Of a stretch of 64,000 nucleotides of DNA, positions 1 to 14,370 are shown piece by piece. The DNA is taken from assembly GCA_026168455.1 (NCBI GenBank), contig JANSJX010000045.1, positions 1 through 64,000 on the forward strand, given 5' to 3'. Numbering within the stretch: position 1 is the first letter of the stretch; each line of letters begins with the position of its first letter. A program made the translations under genes and the position numbers. This DNA comes from Theocolax elegans. Its lineage: Eukaryota; Arthropoda; Insecta; Hymenoptera; Cerocephalidae. The notes beneath the pieces are model-generated. The model saw nothing but the letters and a program-made list of their open reading frames with translations, had not been told where the DNA came from and ran no database searches.

Positions 1-3000
1 TTTCTGGATATAATTAAGATTCTAATTCCGTACAGATAACGATTTTTTTATGTGCAAGGTCCATTGTAATGCCTTGTAATATGTGCCATATTTTGTGTTG
101 TATGTTGCATTGTTCTGTGTATTCAATTATAAATCAAGGAACAATTCAACAAACAAAACAAAGTGGTCATTTAATGAAAACAACTGTTGAGATATTACAT
201 GATGGTATAGCTTAAATAAACATGATATTTCTGTATATAATTTAGATCGTAATGCCGAACAGATGTCGAATTTTTTATGTGCACGGTCCATTGTAATTAC
301 TTGTCATATGTGCCATATTTTGTGTTGTGTGTTGCATTGTTTTGTGTTTTTAATTATAGATCAAGGAACAATACAACAAACAAAACAAAGTGGTCTTTTA
401 ATGAAAACAACTGTTGAGATATTACATGATGGTATAGCTTAAATAAACATGATATTTCTGTATATAATTTAGATCGTAATGCCGTACAGATGTCGAATTT
501 TTTATGTGCAAGGTCCATTGTAATTTCTTGTTATATGTGCCATATTTTGTGTTGCATGTTGCAATTGTTCTGTGTTTTTAAGTATAAATCAAGAAAAAAA
601 TACAACAAACAAAACAAAGTGGGTTTTAAATGAAGGCAACTGTTGAGATATTACATGATGATTTAACTTAAATAAACGCTATATTTCTGGAAATAATTTA
701 GATCGTAATGTCGTACAGATGTCGAATTTTTTATGTGCAAGGTCCATTGTAATTCCTTGTCACATGTGCCATATTTTGTGTTGAATGTTGCATTGTTCTG
801 TGTATTTAATTATAAATCAAGGATCAATACAACAAACAAAACAAAGTGGTCTTTTAATGAAAACAACTGTTGAGATATTACATGATGGTATAGCTTAAAT
901 AAACATGATATTTCTGTATATAATTAATAGAGTAATTTCGTACAGATGTAGAATTTTTAATGTGTGAGCTCCATTGTAATTACTTGTCATATGTGCCATA
1001 TTTTGTGTTGTGTGTTGCATTGTTTTGTGTTTTTAATTATAAATCAAGGAACAATACAACAAACAAAACAAAGTGGTCTTTTAATGAAAACAACTGTTGA
1101 GATATTACATGATGGTATAGCTTAAATAAACATGATATTTCTGTATATAATTTAGATCGTAATGCCGTACAGATCTCGAATTTTTAATGTGTGAGCTCCA
1201 TTGTAATTACTTGTCATATGTGCCATATTTTGTGTTGTATGTTGCATTGTTTTGTGTTTTTAATTATAAATCAAGGAACAATACAACAAACAAAACAAAG
1301 TGGTCTTTTAATGAAAACAACTGTTGAGATATTACATGATGGTATGGCTAACATAAACATGATATTTCTGTATATAATTAAGAAAGTAAATTCGTACAGA
1401 TGTCGAATTTTTTATGTGCAAGGTCCATAGTAATTCCTTGTTATATGTGCCATATTTTGTGTTGCATGTTGCATTGTTCTGTGTATTCAATTATAAATCA
1501 AGGAACAATACAACAAACGAAACAAAGAGGGTTTGAAATGAAAGCAACTGTTGATATATTATATGATGGTATTGCTTAAATAAACGCTATATTTCTGGAA
1601 ATAATTTAGATCGTAATGCCGTACAGATGTCGAATTTTTATGTGCAAGGTCCATTGTAATTCCTTGTCACATGTGCCATATTTTGTGTTGAATGTTGCAT
1701 TGATCTGTGTATTTAATTATAAATCAAGGAACAATACAACAAACAAAACAAAGTGGTCTTTTAATGAAAACAACTGTTGAGATATTACATGATGGTATAG
1801 CTAACATAAACATGATATTTCTGTATATAATTTAGATCGTAATGCCGTACAGATGTCGAATTTTTTATGTGCAAGGTCCATTGCAATTTCTTGTTATATG
1901 TGCCATATTTTGTGTTGCATGTTGCAATTGTTCTGTGTATTTAATTATTAATCAAGGAACAATACAACAAACACAACAAAGAGGGTTTGAAATGAAAACA
2001 ACTGTTGAGATATTACATGATGGTATAGCTTAAATAAACATGATATTTCTGTATATAATTAATAGAGTAATTTCGTACAGATAACGATTTTTTTATGTGC
2101 AAGGTCCATTGTAATGCCTTGTAATATGTGCCATATTTTGTGTTGTATGTTGCATTGTTCTGTGTATTCAATTATAAATCAAGGAACAATTCAACAAACA
2201 AAACAAAGTGGTCTTTTAATGAAAACAACTGTTGAGATATTACATGATGGTATAGCTTAAATAAACATGATATTTCTGTATATAATTTAGATCGTAATGC
2301 CGAACAGATGTCGAATTTTTTATGTGCACGGTCCATTGTAATTACTTGTCATATGTGCCATATTTTGTGTTGTGTGTTGCATTGTTTTGTGTTTTTAATT
2401 ATAAATCAAGGAACAATACAACAAACAAAACAAAGTGGTCTTTTAATGAAAACAACTGTTGAGATATTACATGATGGTATAGCTTAAATAAACATGATAT
2501 TTCTGTATATAATTTAGATCGTAATACCGTACAGATGTCGAATTTTTTATGTGCAAGGTCCATTGTAATTTCTTGTTATATGTGCCATATTTTGTGTTGC
2601 ATGTTGCAATTGTTCTGTGTTTTTAAGTATAAATCAAGAAAAAAATACAACAAACAAAACAAAGTGGGTTTTAAATGAAGGCAACTGTTGAGATATTACA
2701 TGATGATTTAACTTAAATAAACGCTATATTTCTGGAAATAATTTAGATCGTAATGTCGTACAGATGTCGAATTTTTTATGTGCAAGGTCCATTGTAATTC
2801 CTTGTCACATGTGCCATATTTTGTGTTGAATGTTGCATTGTTCTGTGTATTTAATTATAAATCAAGGAACAATACAACAAACAAAACATGGTGGGTTTTA
2901 AATGAAGGCAACAGTTGAGATATTACATGATGGTATAGCTTCAATAAACGCGATATTTCTGGAAATAATTTAGATCGTAATTCCGTACAGATGTCGAATT

Positions 3001-6000
3001 TTTTATTTTCAAGGTCCATTGTAATGCCTAGTCATATGTGCCATATTTTGTGTTGTATGTTGCATTGTTCTGAGTTCTTAGCTAATAATCAAGGAACAAT
3101 ACAACAAACTAAACCAAGTGGGTTTGAAAAAAAGCAACTTTTGAGATATTATATAATGGTATTGCTTACATAAACGCGATATTTCTGGATATAATTAAGA
3201 TCGTAATTCCGTACAGATGTCGAATTTTTTATGTGCAAGGTCCATTGTAATTTCTTGTTATATGTGCCATATTTTGTGTTGCATGTTGCAATTGTTCTGT
3301 GTTTTTAAGTATAAATCAAGAAAAAATACAACAAACAAAACAAAGTGGGTTTTAAATGAAGGCAATTGTTGAGATATTACATGATGATTTAACTTAAATA
3401 AACGCTATATTTCTGGAAATAATTTAGATCGTAATGCCGTACAGATGTCGAATTTTTTATGTGCAAGGTCCATTGTAATTCCTTGTCACATGTGCCATAT
3501 TTTGTGTTGAATGTTGCATTGTTCTGTGTATTTAATTATAAATCAAGGATCAATACAACAAACAAAACAAAGTGGTCTTTTAATGAAAACAACTGTTGAG
3601 ATATTACATGATGGTATAGCTTAAATAAACATGATATTTCTGTATATAATTAATAGAGTAATTTCGTACAGATGTAGAATTTTTAATGTGTGAGCTCCAT
3701 TGTAATTACTTGTCATATGTGCCATATTTTGTGTTGTATGTTGCATTGTTTTGTGTTTTTAATTATAAATCAAGGAACAATACAACAAACAAAACAAAGT
3801 GGTCTTTTAATGAAAACAACTGTTGAGATATTACATGATGGTATAGCTAACATAAACATGATATTTCTGTATATAATTAAGAAAGTAAATTCGTACAGAT
3901 GTCGAATTTTTTATGTGCAAGGTCCATAGTAATTCCTTGTTATATGTGCCATATTTTGTGTTGCATGTTGCATTGTTCTGTGTATTCAATTATAAATCAA
4001 GGAACAATACAACAAACAAAACAAAGAGGGTTTGAAATGAAAGCAACTGTTGATATATTATATGATGGTATTGCTTAAATAAACGCTATATTTCTGGAAA
4101 TAATTTAGATCGTAATGCCGTACAGATGTCGAATTTTTTATGTGCAAGGTCCATTGTAATTCCTTGTCACATGTGCCATATTTTGTGTTGAATGTTGCAT
4201 TGTTCTGTGTATTTAATTATAAATCAAGGAACAATACAACAAACAAAACAAAGTGGTCTTTTAATGAAAACAACTGTTGAGATATTACATGATGGTATAG
4301 CTAACATAAACATGATATTTCTGTATATAATTTAGATCGTAATGCCGTACAGATGTCGAATTTTTGATGTGCAAGGTCCATTGCAATTTCTTGTTATATG
4401 TGCCATATTTTGTGTTGCATGTTGCAATTGTTCTGTGTATTTAATTATTAATCAAGGAACAATACAACTAACAAAACATGGTGGGCTTTTAATGAAAACA
4501 ACTGCTGAGATATTACATGATGGTATAGCTTAAATAAACATGATATTTCTGTATATAATTAATAGAGTAATTTCGTACAGATGTAGAATTTTTAATGTGT
4601 GAGCTCCATTGTAATTACTTGTCATATGTGCCATATTTTGTGTTGTGTGTTGCATTGTTTTGTGTTTTTAATTATAAATCAAGGAACAATACAACAAACA
4701 AAACAAAGTGGTCTTTTAATGAAAACAACAGTTGAGATATTACATGATGGTATAGCTTCAATAAACGCGATATTTCTGGAAATAATTTAGATCGTAATTC
4801 CGTACAGATGTCGAATTTTTTATTTTCATGGTCCATTGTAATGCCTAGTCATATGTGCCATATTTTGTGTTGTATGTTGCATTGTTCTGAGTTCTTAGCT
4901 AATAATCAAGGAACAATACAACAAACTAAACCAAGTGGGTTTGAAAAAAAGCAACTTTTGAGATATTATATAATGGTATTGCTTACATAAACGCGATATT
5001 TCTGGATATAATTAAGATCGTAATTCCGTACAGATGTCGAATTTTTTATGTGCAAGGTCCATTGTAATTTCTTGTTATATGTGCCATATTTTGTGTTGCA
5101 TGTTGCAATTGTTCTGTGTTTTTAAGTATAAATCAAGAAAAAATACAACAAACAAAACAAAGTGGTCTTTTAATGAAAACAACTGTTGAGATATTACATG
5201 ATGATTTAACTTAAATAAACGCTATATTTCTGGAAATAATTTAGATCGTAATGCCGTACAGATGTAGAATTTTTAATGTGTGAGCTCCATTGTAATTACT
5301 TGTCATATGTGCCATATTTTGTGTTGTGTGTTGCATTGTTTTGTGTTTTTAATTATAAATCAAGGAACAATACAACAAACAAAACAAAGTGGTCTTTTAA
5401 TGAAAACAACTGTTGAGATATTACATGATGGTATAGCTAACATAAACATGATATTTCTGTATATAATTTAGATCGTAATGCCGTACAGATGTCGAATTTT
5501 TTATGTGCAAGGTCCATTGCAATTTCTTGTTATATGTGCCATATTTTGTGTTGCATGTTGCAATTGTTCTGTGTATTTAATTATTAATCAAGGAACAATA
5601 CAACAAACACAACAAAGAGGGTTTGAAATGAAAACAACTGTTGAGATATTACATGATGGTATAGCTAACATAAACATGATATTTCTGTATATAATTTAGA
5701 TCGTAATGCCGTACAGATGTCGAATTTTTTATGTGCAAGGTCCATTGTAATTTCTTGTTATATGTGCCATATTTTGTGTTGCATGTTGCAATTGTTCTGT
5801 GTTTTTAAGTATAAATCAAGAAAAAAATACAACAAACAAAACAAAGTGGGTTTTAAATGAAGGCAACTGTTGAGATATTACATGATGATTTAACTTAAAT
5901 AAACGCTATATTTCTGGAAATAATTTAGATCGTAATGTCGTACAGATGTCGAATTTTTTATGTGCAAGGTCCATTGTAATTCCTTGTCACATGTGCCATA

Positions 6001-6401
6001 TTTTGTGTTGAATGTTGCATTGTTCTGTGTATTTAATTATAAATCAAGGAACAATACAACAAACAAAACATGGTGGGTTTTAAATGAAAACAACTGTTGA
6101 GATATTACATGATGGTATAGCTAACATAAACATGATATTTCTGTATATAATTTAGATCGTAATGCCGTACAGATGTCGAATTTTTTATGTGCAAGGTCCA
6201 TTGTAATTTCTTGTTATATGTGCCATATTTTGTGTTGCATGTTGCAATTGTTCTGTGTTTTTAAGTATAAATCAAGAAAAAAATACAACAAACAAAACAA
6301 AGTGGGTTTTAAATGAAGGCAACTGTTGAGATATTACATGATGGTATAGCTTCAATAAACGCGATATTTCTGGAAATAATTTAGATCGTAATTCCGTACA
6401 G

Positions 6402-9110
6402 ATGTCGAATTTTTTATTTTCAAGGTCCATTGTAATGCCTAGTCATATGTGCCATATTTTGTGTTGTATGTTGCATTGTTCTGAGTTCTTAGCTAATAAT
6501 CAAGGAACAATACAACAAACTAAACCAAGTGGGTTTGAAAAAAAGCAACTTTTGAGATATTATATAATGGTATTGCTTACATAAACGCGATATTTCTGGA
6601 TATAATTAAGATCGTAATTCCGTACAGATGTCGAATTTTTTATGTGCAAGGTCCATTGTAATTTCTTGTTATATGTGCCATATTTTGTGTTGCATGTTGC
6701 AATTGTTCTGTGTTTTTAAGTATAAATCAAGAAAAAATACAACAAACAAAACAAAGTGGGTTTTAAATGAAGGCAATTGTTGAGATATTACATGATGATT
6801 TAACTTAAATAAACGCTATATTTCTGGAAATAATTTAGATCGTAATGCCGTACAGATGTCGAATTTTTTATGTGCAAGGTCCATTGTAATTCCTTGTCAC
6901 ATGTGCCATATTTTGTGTTGAATGTTGCATTGTTCTGTGTATTTAATTATAAATCAAGGATCAATACAACAAACAAAACAAAGTGGTCTTTTAATGAAAA
7001 CAACTGTTGAGATATTACATGATGGTATAGCTTAAATAAACATGATATTTCTGTATATAATTAATAGAGTAATTTCGTACAGATGTAGAATTTTTAATGT
7101 GTGAGCTCCATTGTAATTACTTGTCATATGTGCCATATTTTGTGTTGTGTGTTGCATTGTTTTGTGTTTTTAATTATAAATCAAGGAACAATACAACAAA
7201 CAAAACAAAGTGGTCTTTTAATGAAAACAACTGTTGAGATATTACATGATGGTATAGCTTAAATAAACATGATATTTCTGTATATAATTTAGATCGTAAT
7301 GCCGTACAGATCTCGAATTTTTAATGTGTGAGCTCCATTGTAATTACTTGTCATATGTGCCATATTTTGTGTTGTATGTTGCATTGTTTTGTGTTTTTAA
7401 TTATAAATCAAGGAACAATACAACAAACAAAACAAAGTGGTCTTTTAATGAAAACAACTGTTGAGATATTACATGATGGTATAGCTAACATAAACATGAT
7501 ATTTCTGTATATAATTAAGAAAGTAAATTCGTACAGATGTCGAATTTTTTATGTGCAAGGTCCATAGTAATTCCCTGTTATATGTGCCATATTTTGTGTT
7601 GCATGTTGCATTGTTCTGTGTATTCAATTATAAATCAAGGAACAATACAACAAACAAAACAAAGAGGGTTTGAAATGAAAGCAACTGTTGATATATTATA
7701 TGATGGTATTGCTTAAATAAACGCTATATTTCTGGAAATAATTTAGATCGTAATGCCGTACAGATGTCGAATTTTTTATGTGCAAGGTCCATTGTAATTC
7801 CTTGTCACATGTGCCATATTTTGTGTTGAATGTTGCATTGTTCTGTGTATTTAATTATAAATCAAGGAACAATACAACAAACAAAACAAAGTGGTCTTTT
7901 AATGAAAACAACTGTTGAGATATTACATGATGGTATAGCTAACATAAACATGATATTTCTGTATATAATTTAGATCGTAATGCCGTACAGATGTCGAATT
8001 TTTTATGTGCAAGGTCCATTGCAATTTCTTGTTATATGTGCCATATTTTGTGTTGCATGTTGCAATTGTTCTGTGTATTTAATTATTAATCAAGGAACAA
8101 TACAACTAACAAAACATGGTGGGCTTTTAATGAAAACAACTGTTGAGATATTACATGATGGTATAGCTTAAATAAACATGATATTTCTGTATATAATTAA
8201 TAGAGTAATTTCGTACAGATAACGATTTTTTTATGTGCAAGGTCCATTGTAATGCCTTGTAATATGTGCCATATTTTGTGTTGTATGTTGCATAGTTCTG
8301 TGTTTTTACTTATAAATCAAGGAACAATACAACTAACAAAACATGGTGGGCTTTTAATGAAAACAACTGTTGAGATATTCCATGATGGTATAGCTTAAAT
8401 AAACATGATATTTCTGTATATAATTAATAGAGTAATTTCGTACAGATAACGATTTTTTTATGTGCAAGGTCCATTGTAATGCCTTGTCATATGTGCCATA
8501 TTTTGTGTTGTATATTGCATTGTTCTGTGTTTTTACTTATAAATCAAGGAACAATACAACTAACAAAACATGGTGGGCTTTTAATGAAAACAACTGTTGA
8601 GATATTACGTGATGGTATAGCTTAAATAAACATGTTATTTCTGTATATAATTAATAGAGTAATTTCGTACAGATGTAGAATTTTTAATGTGTGAGCTCCA
8701 TTGTAATTACTTGTCATATGTGCCATATTTTGTGTTGTGTGTTGCATTGTTTTGTGTGTTTAATTATAAATCAAGGAACAATACAACAAACAAAACAAAG
8801 TGGTCTTTTAATGAAAACAACTGTTGAGATATTACATGATGGTATAGCTTAAATAAACATGATATTTCTGTATATAATTTAGATCGTAATGCCGTACAGA
8901 TGTTGAATTTTTTATGTGCAAGGTCCATTGTAATTACTTGTCATATGTGCCATATTTTGTGTTGTATGTTGCATTGTTTTGTGTTTTTAATTATAAATCA
9001 AGGAACAATACAACAAACAAAACAAAGTGGTCTTTTAATGAAAACAACTGTTGAGATATTACATGATGGTATAGCTAACATAAACATGATATTTCTGTAT
9101 ATAATTTAGA
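6402..9110 (+). repeat. Satellite A higher-order repeat segment, copy 1
   Basis: About 12 monomers here occur in the same order at 9811-12521, displaced by 3408-3411 bp (15 monomers). Order-diagnostic classes match one to one: the TTTTATTTTCAAGG class at 6402 and 9811, the AGATCTCGAATTTTTAATG class near 7308 and 10715, the CCATTGCAATTTC class near 7980 and 11388, and the ATGTTGAATTTTTTATG class at 8900 and 12311. A shorter version of the same order lies at 2991-3664. The shared order of distinct monomer classes shows multi-monomer amplification rather than single-monomer homogenisation. Confidence 0.85.
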
Positions 9111-9810
9111 TCGTAATGCCGTACAGATGTCGAATTTTTTATGTGCAAGGTCCATTGCAATTTCTTGTTATATGTGCCATATTTTGTGTTGCATGTTGCA
9201 ATTGTTCTGTGTATTTAATTATTAATCAAGGAACAATACAACAAACACAACAAAGAGGGTTTGAAATGAAAACAACTGTTGAGATATTACATGATGGTAT
9301 AGCTAACATAAACATGATATTTCTGTATATAATTTAGATCGTAATGCCGTACAGATGTCGAATTTTTTATGTGCAAGGTCCATTGTAATTTCTTGTTATA
9401 TGTGCCATATTTTGTGTTGCATGTTGCAATTGTTCTGTGTTTTTAAGTATAAATCAAGAAAAAAATACAACAAACAAAACAAAGTGGGTTTTAAATGAAG
9501 GCAACTGTTGAGATATTACATGATGATTTAACTTAAATAAACGCTATATTTCTGGAAATAATTTAGATCGTAATGTCGTACAGATGTCGAATTTTTTATG
9601 TGCAAGGTCCATTGTAATTCCTTGTCACATGTGCCATATTTTGTGTTGAATGTTGCATTGTTCTGTGTATTTAATTATAAATCAAGGAACAATACAACAA
9701 ACAAAACATGGTGGGTTTTAAATGAAGGCAACAGTTGAGATATTACATGATGGTATAGCTTCAATAAACGCGATATTTCTGGAAATAATTTAGATCGTAA
9801 TTCCGTACAG

Positions 9811-12521
9811 ATGTCGAATTTTTTATTTTCAAGGTCCATTGTAATGCCTAGTCATATGTGCCATATTTTGTGTTGTATGTTGCATTGTTCTGAGTTCTTA
9901 GCTAATAATCAAGGAACAATACAACAAACTAAACCAAGTGGGTTTGAAAAAAAGCAACTTTTGAGATATTATATAATGGTATTGCTTACATAAACGCGAT
10001 ATTTCTGGATATAATTAAGATCGTAATTCCGTACAGATGTCGAATTTTTTATGTGCAAGGTCCATTGTAATTTCTTGTTATATGTGCCATATTTTGTGTT
10101 GTATGTTGCATAGTTCTGTGTTTTTACTTATAAATCAAGGAACAATACAACTAACAAAACATGGTGGGCTTTTAATGAAAACAACTGTTGAGATATTCCA
10201 TGATGATTTAACTTAAATAAACGCTATATTTCTGGAAATAATTTAGATCGTAATGCCGTACAGATGTCGAATTTTTTATGTGCAAGGTCCATTGTAATTC
10301 CTTGTCACATGTGCCATATTTTGTGTTGAATGTTGCATTGTTCTGTGTATTTAATTATAAATCAAGGATCAATACAACAAACAAAACAAAGTGGTCTTTT
10401 AATGAAAACAACTGTTGAGATATTACATGATGGTATAGCTTAAATAAACATGATATTTCTGTATATAATTAATAGAGTAATTTCGTACAGATGTAGAATT
10501 TTTAATGTGTGAGCTCCATTGTAATTACTTGTCATATGTGCCATATTTTGTGTTGTGTGTTGCATTGTTTTGTGTTTTTAATTATAAATCAAGGAACAAT
10601 ACAACAAACAAAACAAAGTGGTCTTTTAATGAAAACAACTGTTGAGATATTACATGATGGTATAGCTTAAATAAACATGATATTTCTGTATATAATTTAG
10701 ATCGTAATGCCGTACAGATCTCGAATTTTTAATGTGTGAGCTCCATTGTAATTACTTGTCATATGTGCCATATTTTGTGTTGTATGTTGCATTGTTTTGT
10801 GTTTTTAATTATAAATCAAGGAACAATACAACAAACAAAACAAAGTGGTCTTTTAATGAAAACAACTGTTGAGATATTACATGATGGTATAGCTAACATA
10901 AACATGATATTTCTGTATATAATTAAGAAAGTAAATTCGTACAGATGTCGAATTTTTTATGTGCAAGGTCCATAGTAATTCCCTGTTATATGTGCCATAT
11001 TTTGTGTTGCATGTTGCATTGTTCTGTGTATTCAATTATAAATCAAGGAACAATACAACAAACAAAACAAAGAGGGTTTGAAATGAAAGCAACTGTTGAT
11101 ATATTATATGATGGTATTGCTTAAATAAACGCTATATTTCTGGAAATAATTTAGATCGTAATGCCGTACAGATGTCGAATTTTTTATGTGCAAGGTCCAT
11201 TGTAATTCCTTGTCACATGTGCCATATTTTGTGTTGAATGTTGCATTGTTCTGTGTATTTAATTATAAATCAAGGAACAATACAACAAACAAAACAAAGT
11301 GGTCTTTTAATGAAAACAACTGTTGAGATATTACATGATGGTATAGCTAACATAAACATGATATTTCTGTATATAATTTAGATCGTAATGCCGTACAGAT
11401 GTCGAATTTTTTATGTGCAAGGTCCATTGCAATTTCTTGTTATATGTGCCATATTTTGTGTTGCATGTTGCAATTGTTCTGTGTATTTAATTATTAATCA
11501 AGGAACAATACAACTAACAAAACATGGTGGGCTTTTAATGAAAACAACTGTTGAGATATTACATGATGGTATAGCTTAAATAAACATGATATTTCTGTAT
11601 ATAATTAATAGAGTAATTTCGTACAGATAACGATTTTTTTATGTGCAAGGTCCATTGTAATGCCTTGTAATATGTGCCATATTTTGTGTTGTATGTTGCA
11701 TAGTTCTGTGTTTTTACTTATAAATCAAGGAACAATACAACTAACAAAACATGGTGGGCTTTTAATGAAAACAACTGTTGAGATATTCCATGATGGTATA
11801 GCTTAAATAAACATGATATTTCTGTATATAATTAATAGAGTAATTTCGTACAGATAACGATTTTTTTATGTGCAAGGTCCATTGTAATGCCTTGTCATAT
11901 GTGCCATATTTTGTGTTGTATATTGCATTGTTCTGTGTTTTTACTTATAAATCAAGGAACAATACAACTAACAAAACATGGTGGGCTTTTAATGAAAACA
12001 ACTGTTGAGATATTACGTGATGGTATAGCTTAAATAAACATGTTATTTCTGTATATAATTAATAGAGTAATTTCGTACAGATGTAGAATTTTTAATGTGT
12101 GGTGAGCTCCATTGTAATTACTTGTCATATGTGCCATATTTTGTGTTGTGTGTTGCATTGTTTTGTGTGTTTAATTATAAATCAAGGAACAATACAACAA
12201 ACAAAACAAAGTGGTCTTTTAATGAAAACAACTGTTGAGATATTACATGATGGTATAGCTTAAATAAACATGATATTTCTGTATATAATTTAGATCGTAA
12301 TGCCGTACAGATGTTGAATTTTTTATGTGCAAGGTCCATTGTAATTACTTGTCATATGTGCCATATTTTGTGTTGTGTGTTGCATTGTTTTGTGTTTTTA
12401 ATTATAAATCAAGGAACAATACAACAAACAAAACAAAGTGGTCTTTTAATGAAAACAACTGTTGAGATATTACATGATGGTATAGCTAACATAAACATGA
12501 TATTTCTGTATATAATTTAGA
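9811..12521 (+). repeat. Satellite A higher-order repeat segment, copy 2
   Basis: Collinear partner of 6402-9110 at a 15-monomer offset. The match ends near 12521, after which the monomer order differs (a GAACAGATG/GTGCACGG class follows instead of the CCATTGCAATTTC class). One monomer inside, near 10099-10203, has swapped to another class. A 2-3 bp insertion (GTGTGGTGAGCTCC instead of GTGTGAGCTCC) lies near 12100. Confidence 0.85.
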
Positions 12522-14370
12522 TCGTAATGCCGAACAGATGTCGAATTTTTTATGTGCACGGTCCATTGTAATTACTTGTCATATGTGCCATATTTTGTGT
12601 TGTGTGTTGCATTGTTCTGTGTTTTTAATTATAGATCAAGGAACAATACAACAAACAAAACATGGTGGGCTTTTAATGAAAACAACTGTTGAGATATTAC
12701 ATGATGGTATAGCTAACATAAACATGATATTTCTGTATATAATTAAGAAAGTAAATTCGTACAGATGTCGAATTTTTTATGTGCAAGGTCCATAGTAATT
12801 CCTTGTTATATGTGCCATATTTTGTGTTGCATGTTGCAATTGTTCTGTGTTTTTAAGTATAAATCAAGAAAAAAATACAACAAACAAAACAAAGTGGGTT
12901 TTAAATGAAGGCAACTGTTGAGATATTACATGATGATTTAACTTAAATAAACGCTATATTTCTGGAAATAATTAAGATCGTAATGTCGTACAGATGTCGA
13001 ATTTTTTATGTGCAAGGTCCATAGTAATTCCTTGTTATATGTGCCATATTTTGTGTTGTATGTTGCATTGTTTTGTGTTCTTAATTATAAATCAGGGAAC
13101 ATTACAACAAACAAAACAAAGAGGCTTTGAAATGAAGGCAACTATTGAGATATTACATGATGATTTACCTTAATACTTAAATAACGCTATATTTCTGGAA
13201 ATAATTTAGATCGTAATGCCGTACAGATGTCGAATTTTTTATGTGCAAGGTCCATTGTAATTCCTTGTCACATATGCCATATTTTGTGTTGAATGTTGCA
13301 TTGTTCTGTGTATTTAATTATAAATCAAGGAACAATACAACAAACAAAACAAAGTGGTCTTTTAATGAAAACAACTGTTGAGATGTTACATGATGGTATA
13401 GCTAAAATAAACATGATATTTCTGTATATAATTTAGATCGTAATGCCGTACAGATGTCGAATTTTTTATGTGCAAGGTCCATTGTAATTTCTTGTTATAT
13501 GTGCCATATTTTGTGTTGCATGTTGCAATTGTTCTGTGTTTTTAAGTATAAATCAAGAAAAAAATACAACAAACAAAACAAAGAGGGTTTGAAATGAAAG
13601 CAACTGTTGATATATTATATGATGGTATTGCTTAAATAAACGCGATATTTCTGTATATAATCAAGAGAGTAATTTCGTACAGATGTCGAATTTTTTATGT
13701 GCACGGTCCATTGTAATTACTTGTCATATGTGCCATATTTTGTGTTGTGTGTTGCATTGTTTTGTGTTTTTAATTATAAATCAAGGAACAATACAACAAA
13801 CAAAACAAAGTGGTCTTTTAATGAAAACAACTGTTGAGATATTACATGATGGTATAGCTTAAATAAACATGATATTTCTGTATATAATTTAGATCGTAAT
13901 GCCGTACAGATGTCGAATTTTTTATGTGCAAGGTCCATTGTAATTTCTTGTCATATGTGCCATATTTTGTGTTGCATGTTGCAATTGTTCTGTGTTTTTA
14001 AGTATAAATCAAGAAAAAAATACAACAAACAAAACAAAGTGGGTTTTAAATGAAGGCAACTGTTGAGATATTACATGATGATTTAACTTAAATAAACGCT
14101 ATATTTCTGGAAATAATTTAGATCGTAATGTCGTACAGATGTCGAATTTTTTATGTGCAAGGTCCGGTCCATTGTAATTCCTTGTCACATGTGCCATATT
14201 TTGTGTTGAATGTTGCATTGTTCTGTGTATTTAATTATAAATCAAGGAACAATACAACAAACAAAACATGGTGGGTTTTAAATGAAGGCAACAGTTGAGA
14301 TATTACATGATGGTATAGCTTCAATAAACGCGATATTTCTGGAAATAATTTAGATCGTAATTCCGTACAG

